Source: Cryptomeria japonica (lineage: Eukaryota > Streptophyta > Pinopsida > Cupressales > Cupressaceae). From it: 64,000 nt of DNA. Shown piece by piece: positions 49,560-58,024 of this stretch. The notes under the pieces are model-generated. The model was not told the origin of the DNA and did no database searches. It saw nothing but the letters and a program-made list of their open reading frames with translations. The translations under genes were made by a program, and so were the position numbers. The stretch covers positions 107,257,906 through 107,321,905 of the forward strand of contig NC_081415.1 in NCBI RefSeq assembly GCF_030272615.1. The letters are read 5' to 3'. The number at the start of each line of letters is the position of its first letter. The stretch's first letter is position 1.

Positions 49560-49905
49560 ATCCATTAAAACACATCATCCTATAAACATTTGTATTTTAC
49601 ATTTGTTTATCCATATGCATTCATTTCAACACATCATCATATAAACATTTGTACTTTACATTTGTTTATCCGTATGCATTCATTTAAACACATCATCATA
49701 TAAACATTTGTACTTTACATTTGTTTATCCGTATGCATTCATTTAACATATCCTCATATAAACATTTGTATTTTACATTTGTTTATCCGTATGCATTCAT
49801 TTAAACACATCATCCTATAAATATTTGTACTTTACATTTTGTTTATCCATATGCATTCATTTAACATTTTGTTTATCATATAAACATTTGCACTTAACAT
49901 TTTGT
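49560..49905. repeat. ~60-bp tandem repeats (about five and a half units)
   Basis: Each unit contains CATCATATAAACATTTGTAC, TTTACATTTGTTTATCCGTA and TGCATTCATTTAA with small variations. The last unit is irregular. It lies about 600 bp beyond the end of the antisense frame. Confidence 0.9.
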
Positions 49906-52431
49906 TCATCTATGTTACAATTCATCTAAAACACATCTAGATGCATATCCATACATAAAATCATTCATCTAACCACTGCATTAACAATCATCACATCAAT
50001 TAACTTATCATTATATCAACATAGGAAACACCATAAAATCCTGTTCATCCATCAAAGCATAAGCATATATCATCATAAGCATTCCATACATAAAGCATTA
50101 CATCGCAAATCAAATACATCATAAACCTGCATTCATCTGTCAGTATCTCACATCATAAATCATCATAAAAACATGCATAAAAAGAAACATCTCATCAAAT
50201 GCATACATATACACATATCCATCTAAGCAATAAATCATCATCATGCATAAAACATCCATACATAATCACATGCATATCATCACAATATGGGATCTCCTCA
50301 TATATATCAACTCATATATCAGAGTACAATGAAGTCTACAAAATCGGCTACCAATAGCCATCCAAGATACAGTCCATAAATAGACAAAGATACAAAACAT
50401 AGATGCAAAGATGCTCTCTCAAATGCCGCTCTGGCCCGATGCTGTACCTGCACCACCCCTACCTACTCCACCACTGGTACCTGCCCCACCTGATCCATCT
50501 CTCCATGGAGGCCTCATCGAACCCCCACTCCCTCCTGCATCCCCTGATCTCTCCTGCCATAGAGGACCCATCACACCTCCACTGCTCTGCATCCTCTGCA
50601 ATCGCTTGGATCTGGCCTGCCGCATCTGTGAGTAACTGAGAGCTCACTGGCTGATCGGTACCACCTGCTCATATAACCCCCGCCAGTACTCTATCTCCCC
50701 CTGAGCTCGTCACATCTCCCTCATAATCTCCCCTGAAGGCCCCTTTGCACCAGTCCGCACTCTCTCTTGCAGCTCCGCCAATCTCTCCACTGCAGTATCT
50801 CTCTCCCGCAGCACCACTGTTAGCTCTGACTCACGTGCAAATAACTGCACATCCCTAGCTACTACCTCCGCCTCTAATCTCTCCACCCGAGTCTGCAAAT
50901 ACCCTATCATATGATCCTGCAGATCCCCAATAGCTCCCTCCCCCATGTCCATGGCTGCTGCACCTGTATCACCCCCTCCACTAGGTCCCTCCCTTGCACC
51001 ACCCTCTCCTGCACCTGTATCCATCGGGATCTCTCTCTCCATCCCCCTCCCACTCAGCTGCACTCCTCCATGCATCAAGGGTCCCTGTGATATCTGAAGA
51101 GGTAGTCCACCTCTCCCTCTCCACTGCCTCGGCATCCCCAAACCTCCTCCACCTCCTCCACCACCTCCTCCACCACCACCTCCTCCTCCTCCACCACCTC
51201 CTCCACCTCCTCCTCCCTCTCCTCCTCCTCCAACTCCTCCTCCTTGGCCTCCTACTCTCCGTCCTCGTCCCCTCTCATCCTCAAACGATGGGATCGGCTC
51301 CGCTGGGTCTGATATCCATAGAATTGGGTGCACCGCCCGATACTATGTATACTCTGCTGTAACCCCTGCATCCACGACCCTCGGTCGTAAGTCCCATGGC
51401 CTCGCCTGCAGTGTCCGGAACTCTACCAGTGCCTGATCATACGGTAGCACTGGACCCCATGCATACCGCTCTCGGATCACTCGTGCATACTCCCCTGATC
51501 CACTAGGCAGTCCCTGCTGCCGTCCAAACTGCCTCATCACCCGTCCCGGCACCTGTCTCTCTACATGATAAGAGGTCCTCCCAATGAGGAATCGGGTCAT
51601 TAAGCAATACGGTAGTGCCTCCGCATCATCCTCCCATGGCTCACACTCCAAGTATGGCCACCAGATCACTGCATCTAGGTCATCCAATGCTCGCCGCCAC
51701 CACTCTAACTTTCCCAAGTGGGGCTGACTTATCATGCCACTATACATAAACATATAGGGCTGGTCCAAAGCTTGGAATCTGAGACTCACTGGTCGCATCA
51801 CTGGTAGGTGCTCCCATGCCCACACATGAAGCAACGTCATGCCCACTACCAGAGAACCTCTCCCCCGGTACACTACCTCGTGTAGCTCCTGATACATGTG
51901 CGCTAACACGCACGGCCCCCAAGAAAATTGGGTCCCCTCAGTCACCATCATCTCTATCACCTATCCCCATCCCACTGCCAATCCATGTGACCGCCTGTCT
52001 AGACACAGAAGTCCTCCCACGATCCCTAACAAAACTGCTGGAAGGGGCTCATATAGTGCCGCTATATCCTCCCATGCGATCAAGCCATCATCAATGTATA
52101 CATCCTCATCAAAAATCCTCTGACAAGACACTGTCCCCTAGGATCTATCATATGTCACTAGCTCCCCCCGAATCGGAATCCTGAGGATACGCCACACGTC
52201 CTCTAAAGTCACCGTCATCTCTCCCTGAGCTAGATGGAACGTGCACGTCTCACTGTGCCATCGCTCTGCCAATACTGTGATCAGGTCGTGATTCATCTGA
52301 ATCACGGGCATATGCATCACCTCGTAGAGGCCCGTAGCTACAATACAGTCTATCTCTATCTGTGTCAACCGATCTCGTAATCCCTATGTCATGGGGTGGC
52401 GCTCGCATAACTGCAACATGCGCAGATCCTC

Positions 52432-53088
52432 CTGCACATAGACATTCATCCAACCACCATCAGTTGTTTTCTTATCAAACTTTCTTAAGTTTAAACCTAG
52501 ACTATCATCAGATACTTTGATCAAGTATCTTCGGGTCTCAACAGGTAAGCAATCATGGCCGCCTAGGCTTCAACAGGCATTTATCCTAACAAATGATCTA
52601 AGTCTCATTGGGCTGCTATGGTTCAAAACAACTCCCACTTCACCTCGCCATCCATCAATCATTAGGCATCAGGAGATTTATTTTGTCCAAAACTGGGGCA
52701 TCTCGTTATCCTAAGGAAAAAGCACTATTTTATTTACAATAGCGCTAAATCTACACAATAGCGCTACAACAACAAACAATAGCGCTCAAAAAGCTCTACA
52801 ATAGTGCTACAAAACCAACAACGCTAAAACCGCTATGAAATAGCACTATTACGCATCAATAGCGCTCCATTAACCCTACGATAGTGCTACTAAAACTTGC
52901 ATACACTAGCGCTAATGCATTCAAAAGCGCTCAAACTAGCTTACAAAAGGCTATTGCGGCACAATAGCGCCAATTGATGGAGCAAAAGCGCTAAAACCAT
53001 AGTTCCAGCGCTCTTGCTCTGACTTGACTTTGACTCAGCTAAAAACATATTAAAAATGCCTGAAAAGTGAGTTTTCGACTTTGCGTAC
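52432..53088 (-). other. Predicted intron 1 of the antisense PMD gene
   Basis: Donor GCG|GTACGC at 53088 and acceptor TATGTGCAG| ending at 52432, both in phase 0. Without splicing the exon 1 frame stops after 12 more codons. With it, the frame runs into LRMLQLCERHPM and the PMD. The donor is not a strong consensus, so exact sites are uncertain. The intron encloses the inverted AGCGCT array. Confidence 0.5.
52721..53012 (-). repeat. Inverted array of ~14 TAGCGCTATTG motifs, ~20-bp period
   Basis: On the plus strand the motif reads CAATAGCGCTA, so it is in the sense direction of the antisense gene. Core AGCGCT (variants AGCACT, AGTGCT) starts at 52721, 52741, 52760, 52781, 52803, 52842, 52861, 52883, 52908, 52926, 52987 and 53007, with degenerate cores near 52820 and 52965. 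Spacing averages 20 bp. The array mirrors the leader array at 36764-37018. Confidence 0.85.
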
Positions 53089-53260
53089 CGCTGGTCCGTA
53101 GTCGGCTAGGCGCTGGAATCGACGGACTCGCTCGAATCTGTGCTCAGTAATCGGAAACGGCATCGTAGCTCCTCCTTGCTCCTCCAAATGTCACTGTCAG
53201 AGCTCTAGTTTTCAACTGGTCGCGGTCACAAATGATCCTATTTTCACCCCTTTCACCCCA

Positions 53261-53266
53261 TTTATA
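53261..53266 (-). promoter_or_regulatory. TATA box of the antisense PMD gene
   Basis: The minus strand reads GGGGGTATAAATGGGG in a GC-rich setting, about 100 bases upstream of the ATG at 53163, giving a predicted 5' untranslated region of about 65-70 bases. An AT-rich TATA-like text also occurs near 53490, but the GC-framed one looks more convincing. The promoter lies inside the element, between the antisense ATG and the 3' LTR. Confidence 0.6.
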
Positions 53267-53563
53267 CCCCCCGCCGTCACCGTAACTTCGCCCCGCTTAT
53301 CGCCGTGGTCCTCGTAAACTTCCTGAGCCCCCCATTTCTCCATGTTTCCCCTGATTTCTTCTATTTTTCACCAGTATACCTAACTTCTTCTCTTCTATCA
53401 CCCTGTCAATTTTCATTCTTTTTCGAGAGATCGCCCGATTTTTTCAAAAATTTTTGGCCCATCTCTCGAGGGGGCATACCACCCATTAAATTTATATTTT
53501 ATGGAGCATTTCTTCACACCAGTTTTTCTTTCTTTGAAACGATGCGATAAACTGCACCGTCTC

Positions 53564-53576
53564 AAAGAGGGGCAAA
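53564..53576 (+). other. Polypurine tract of the gypsy element
   Basis: AAAGAGGGGCAAA directly precedes the TGTAGTCACAC start of the 3' LTR. It is the primer for plus-strand DNA synthesis. Confidence 0.85.
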
Positions 53577-54497
53577 TGTAGTCACACAAATCTGTCCATT
53601 TTAATTAAATGAATATTTCGCTATTTATTTGATTAAAAATCCACTAGCCATCAATTAATTAAATTAATATTTAATTAATTCATCCCCAAACATTCTTCTA
53701 TTAATTAAATAAATTATTCAATTTATTTTAATTAATTCATTAAATCAAATTCCAATCAATTAAATAAATAAAATCAATTTATTTAATTAAATCCCCTTTT
53801 CCTCTTTTAAATAAATTAAATAAAATATTTATTTAACTCATTATCCCCACCCCACTTGCATTTTCCTACAAATGCAACTTGCCAACATTTATTGAAATAA
53901 ATGAATTTTTATTTTAATAAAATCCTATTTTCCCTCACCCACCAAATCCACTTGCAAAATCTAATCCCCTTCTAGATTCTTCTAACCCCTTCCTAATTAG
54001 CCTAATCCATCTCCTAAATATTGTCACATTCCTAAGCAAAATGGAGTCACTTCTCAAAGTCTAAAAGTCTTTGATAACCATTAAAAGCTTTCAACCTTCA
54101 ACCACTTAAATCCTCAAAGTCTTTGATAACCATTGAAGGCTTCCAACTTTAAACCACTTAATCCCCAAAAGTCTCCAATAACCATTAATGGTTAATTCAA
54201 CCCTCCCACATGGTTAAAACATTTGTTTTGACTCAACCTCTACCCAACCCAAGGGTCTTATCAAGCCTTTAATGCTTTAACCATGATTATCTCTTAATCA
54301 TTTGCACAAAGGTTTATCCTTGGATTAACTCCTAATCTAGTGGGTAATCCTAATTTAGGCTTGACCCTTAGCCTTTAGATAACCATGAGGTCTTCTCAGG
54401 CCTTTAATGCCTCCAACCTCTTCTTTCAACCCAACCCTATGTTGACATTTGTCACCATTTCATTGGTGCAAATTGTGCACATGGATTCCCAACTTTA
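53577..54497 (+). repeat. Truncated 3' LTR of the gypsy element (921 of ~1,437 bp)
   Basis: Identical to the 5' LTR except for about ten positions, up to ...GATTCCCAACTTT, where it breaks off. The TATA box, R, U5 and terminal CA (about 516 bp) are missing. The sequence after the break is unrelated. The loss came after insertion, since an LTR is copied whole during reverse transcription. Confidence 0.92.
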
Positions 54498-54653
54498 AAT
54501 ATCATTATGTAGTGCAACATAGGTGTGTGTAATGTATGTACACTAACTCATATACAAATTTTGATGTGTATTGTAGACCAAAAAAATAGTCACTAACTTC
54601 AACTTAAAACTAGCTCAAGTAGTGAAAGAAAATCTAGAAGAAAATAGCAGATT
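54498..54653. other. Short unassigned stretch at the LTR break
   Basis: About 156 bases of unrecognised sequence between the truncated gypsy LTR and a short copia-like LTR. No repeat, ORF or target duplication could be supported. Confidence 0.4.
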
Positions 54654-55060
54654 TGTTTAAGCATAAATATGATATATTACTTAATTAAAGGTATATATAT
54701 AGTTAAAAAATGTATCACCAACGTTAACTATTTTTTCATTATATAAATATACCTCAATACATCAAATAAAATATTGAACATTCACCTATCTCACTCTCAT
54801 TTGGTATTAGAGTGCCCCTTCTCTTCTGAGTGCAAGTGAATGATCTATGATTATGAGTGGGATGTGATGCAGTGTTCATTCTTGTATATAGTTGGAGCAT
54901 GGAAGAATGGGCCTACTACGTGAAGTCTTGACTTGATTTGAATCGGTATTCTATTGCCAAGGACTTCATGGCATTGAATCAATAAAATATTATACTTCCA
55001 TTGGCCTTTAAGAGGTTATAGAATGTTGTTCTTTGTGATATCCATCATGTTTTGTATGTT
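54654..55060 (+). mobile_element. 5' end of a short-LTR (copia-like) element
   Basis: A 146-bp LTR (54654-54799, TGTTTAAGCATAAATATG ... CTCTCA) is followed after two bases by TGGTATTAGAGTGCC (54802-54816), an initiator tRNA-Met-type primer-binding site with one change. A leader follows, with ATGATTATGAGTGG and GGAGCATGGAAGAATGGGCC. It is the same family as 547-688. The element stops within about 250 bases and no gag is visible. The right end is approximate. Confidence 0.6.
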
Positions 55061-55079
55061 TTCCACTCCACTAAAAGTG

Positions 55080-56577
55080 GTAAACAATTATTCAATCACA
55101 AAAAAAAATACAAAGAAAGGAGGGCCAACCACCTAGCAAAAAAGAGAATTACACACTCTTTCATGTTACCACAAAGTGATCCAACATGTGAGACAATTTC
55201 CAAGACTATTGTCTCCTATATAAACATCCGAGCTCTACATTTGATCAAAGGCCCATTTGCCCAAAAAATTTGCTACTCCACTCCACTCTCTAGGAATATG
55301 ACTAAAAGTAATAGATTCCGAGGAGCCACACAATTGAAGAATCTATCTAATAATCATATCTAAGAACCAATTGGCATCATCTAGTTGTTGCTCATTCAGA
55401 AAAGTGAGAACTATTTGAGAATCAAACTTGCATATAATCCTCTTATAGCTAAGAACACAATTATATTTTACATCATAGAAAATAGCAAGAGTCCCCATGA
55501 ACTTATTCATATGAAGACCCTTTTAAACTGAAACATTAAATTGAACATCTCTAGATCTAACATGGCCTACTCTACTAATACCGGCATGACCAAGATTACT
55601 TAGAGATGAACCATCAATGTTAATTTTTAAAACCACTTGAGGAGGAGGTGTCGGATGACCCTCCTGATTTATCTTTTGCATAGAATGTCTACATCTATTT
55701 CTCATAACATGCTAAGTACACGTCACCCTAGGAGAACAAAAAACCTCCATGAAGAGGAAAATTGAACTGATTGTAAATATGAACATTTCAAGGATCCACA
55801 CCTTTAACAAAGTCACATTTCACCAAGACAATCTCATGAAGAGAATAAAAAAATTTCCCCCACAACTGTTGAGAAAACATCTTAGCATCTTGAAAAATCA
55901 TATGATTCCTATACAACAAAATATGCCAGATAATAAAAATGAGTCTGAGATCTCAAGTAACTTGAAGAAAAGAAGACTTAACATGGAGCCTATCCCAATG
56001 GGTGCAAAAATTATCCAAGAGGAGACATGCCAGTGGGGTTGATCCTAAACACCGCAATAAAAGTGCCAAATCACCCTAGAGAAGGATAATTGAAAGAAAA
56101 GGTGAGACACACACTCCTCGCTTTGACAACATAAAACACACATAGTGAGACCCTGGAATCCATTCTAGCATATTTTATCCTAAATAAGATATTGATTTTG
56201 ATCCACCAACCACATGAAGAAGTTTCCTTTGAGACAAGAAAATTTGTTAGACACTTATTTCCACCAAGGCACCTCAACAACACCAAACAACTATCTAGCA
56301 AGTTCTTAGTACCCTACACCAATAGAGTACTTACTAGACGAATCATAGCTTTAGGACAAAACATCCTACCTCACTGAAGATTTGAATTCTTCAGAACAAA
56401 GAATCTAAGCTAACTCTTTACGAGCATCCATAGATCCAGCTAGTGGCCATTCATAAGTTTCCTTCCATCTATAACCAATAACCAACCCTAAATTTGGAAT
56501 AGTCTTATAATCCTCTACCTTATCCCAACCCATTACAGTAAAACTATCACAAAGGATTTGAAGGTGTGGATACATAA
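55080..56577 (-). pseudogene. LINE 2, C-terminal part (zf-RVT and RNase H)
   Basis: The minus strand shows a zf-RVT segment (about 56300-56050: FFMWLVDQNQYLI, CVLCCQSEECVSHLFFQLSF). An RNase H domain follows (55650-55240: LKINIDGSSLSNLGHAGISR, CKFDSQIVLTFLN, FSHIPRE), with the Asp-containing motifs visible. Frames change and stops are common. It is the downstream half of the LINE that continues at 58025-59590; the solo LTR at 56578-58024 separates them. Read across the empty site, the protein frame continues without interruption (PPIIFMYPHLQILCDSF). Confidence 0.75.
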
Positions 56578-58024
56578 TGTAGACATATAAAAATGACCAC
56601 TTTCCTAAGTGAATATTTAATATTCATTTTTAACTTCATTCCTCTATTTTAATTAAATTTTATTTAATTAAATTATTCACATTCATCTATTTGATTAAAT
56701 GAATTACTCAATTTATTTAATTAAGTTCACCTAAGCCTTCCATAGATTTTAATTAAATAAAGCACTTTATTTAATTAATTCCTCTTTCTCCCCTTTTAAT
56801 TAAAATCATATTTAATTAAATTTTTCATTGCAAGTAAATAAATATAATTTATTTATTTAAATCCCCCACTTGTATTTATGCAAGTTGCTTCTATTTTGTT
56901 GAAATAAAGTAATTTATTTTTAATTAAAATTACCCTCCATCCACTTCCATTCTCCTACATATCCCACTTGCCTTTCTAAACTCCACTCTAGATTCTTCTA
57001 ATATCTTCTAAATTAGCCTAACCCATCTCCTAAATATTGTCACTTCTCAAACCCTCAAAGTCTTTGAAAACCATTAAAGGCTTTATGTCTTCAACAATTT
57101 AACCTTGAAAGTCTTCCAAACCATTAATGGTTAACTCAACCCTCTTGCATGATTAAAGAATTTCTCTCTAACTCAACCTTCATCTAACCCAAGGGTCTCA
57201 TCAAGCATTGATGGCTTTAACCTTGGTTATCCCTTTAACCCTTGCACAAGAGTTTATCATTTGGGTAAAAGCTTTATCCAATGGATAACCTTAACCTAAC
57301 CTTAACCCTTACCTCGTAGGGTAACCATGAGGTATTCTCAAGCATTTAATGCTTCTTGCATCTCCTCTCAAGCAATCTTATGTTGACAATTGTCACCATT
57401 TCATCGGTGAGAATTGTAAACATGGATTGGTAACTTTTGATCCTAGCACTTATTAAGATTATCCAATCTTGACCATTCATTGCCCTGTTTTTCCATAAAT
57501 AGAGCCCTCCTTCTCTCATTTACATATCCAAGTATTTAGTATCAAACTTATAGACATTTTACTAAGCATCTAATATAAATCATTTTAATCAAGCATTTAG
57601 CCTCTCTTTGAACAGAAATCATCTAAATAAGCATTTTAGAAGCATTTCTATTATCATAGCATTATCATATTAGACTAGTATATAATGTTAGGATAAATTT
57701 TACTAATTTTTCATCTTATCATCATATCCATGCTAGTTTAATTCATACTAGATTTAATATCATACACATCTAGGAATGTATTCTTGATAAATTGATCAAT
57801 ATCCCTCATTCTCATAGTTGTCATTCCTAAGTCACTTTGCTCAGTGATTTGAGAGCAAAGACATTGGCTTGAGGGATCTTGTGAGATAGAGAATAATGGA
57901 ACATCCCTTGGGGAGTTGATTTATTTCAATATAGCTCCATAACTTGCACCAAGAGTCCCATTGGTGTGTGGACTTGTCTAGAAACTGAAATATCCGTTTC
58001 CTTGCACCACTTTTCCCACACACA
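56578..58024 (+). mobile_element. Solo gypsy LTR inserted in LINE 2
   Basis: TGTAGACATATAAAAATG ... CACACACA, 1,447 bp, flanked by direct repeats CATAA (56573-56577 and 58025-58029). It is clearly related to the giant element's LTR: shared blocks include CCATCTCCTAAATATTGTCA, CAAAGTCTTTGAAAACCATT, TATGTTGACAATTGTCACCA and CATAAATAGAGCCC. The ends beyond the TATA box differ, so it is a sister family. It arose by recombination between two LTRs of a full element. It contains no coding sequence of its own. Confidence 0.8.
57491..57507 (+). promoter_or_regulatory. TATA box of the solo LTR
   Basis: TTCCATAAATAGAGCCC, matching the sense TATA box of the giant element (36202-36218). Confidence 0.55.

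Larger units (their letters stand above)
47548..50418. other. Non-coding, repeat-rich stretch between pol and the antisense gene
   Basis: No supported ORF. It contains a 31-bp tandem array (47969-48060), a CAT-rich stretch and a 60-bp tandem array (49560-49905). The piece AACTGGGGGCAATGCCC with following TTATCCTAGTG (47882-47909) has a similar partner at 52690-52713, suggesting a duplicated boundary on either side of the antisense gene. The 3' ends of both the sense and the antisense transcripts should lie in or near this stretch. Confidence 0.6.
50419..53163 (-). pseudogene. Antisense plant-mobile-domain (MAIN/MAIL-like) gene carried by the gypsy element
   Basis: Minus-strand gene. Predicted exon 1 is 53163-53089 (25 codons, MPFPITEHRFERVRRFQRLA). 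Exon 2 is 52431-50419, one frame of 671 codons with six stops (52384, 52138, 51961, 51343, 50710, 50644) and no frameshift. The plant mobile domain runs from about 52400 to 51400: NHDLITVLAERWHSETCTFH, GEMTVTLEDVWRILRIPI, FSWGPCVLAHMYQELHEVVY and LLHVWAWEHLPVMRP. Next are an Arg/Gly stretch with about 30 glycines (51250-51130), a coiled-coil-like helix (about 50940-50760, RVERLEAEVVARDVQLF) and a Gly-rich tail. Host PMD proteins (MAIN, MAIL1) are nuclear and affect transcription and silencing, and PMD genes are known to travel in plant transposable elements. Base composition is much richer in GC than the surroundings. All stops can be explained by single transitions. Plus-strand ORFs here are shadows. 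Confidence 0.8.
35228..54497 (+). mobile_element. Giant Tat/Ogre-like Ty3/gypsy retrotransposon with antisense gene
   Basis: A 1,437-bp 5' LTR (35228-36664), a tRNA-Trp primer-binding site, a 3.5-kb leader and a single gag-pol frame (40243-47547) are followed by a 3-kb repeat-rich non-coding stretch. Then come an antisense PMD gene (53163-50419), a polypurine tract (53564-53576) and a truncated 3' LTR (53577-54497), about 19.3 kb in all. RT, RNase H, a second archaeal-type RNase H and integrase in that order are the mark of the Tat lineage (Ogre, Retand, Grande types). The LTRs differ at about ten of 920 aligned positions, so insertion was fairly recent. No target duplication can be checked because the outer end of the 3' LTR is lost. 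Confidence 0.9.

Noticed and set aside
50994-51362. 122-codon plus-strand Ser/His/Leu-rich ORF
   Set aside because: Shadow of the glycine-rich part of the antisense PMD gene.
53300-53345. Earlier minus-strand ATG at about 53343 as start of the PMD gene
   Set aside because: It lies upstream of the good TATA box, gives a frame that ends after about 43 codons, and is not needed to explain the protein.
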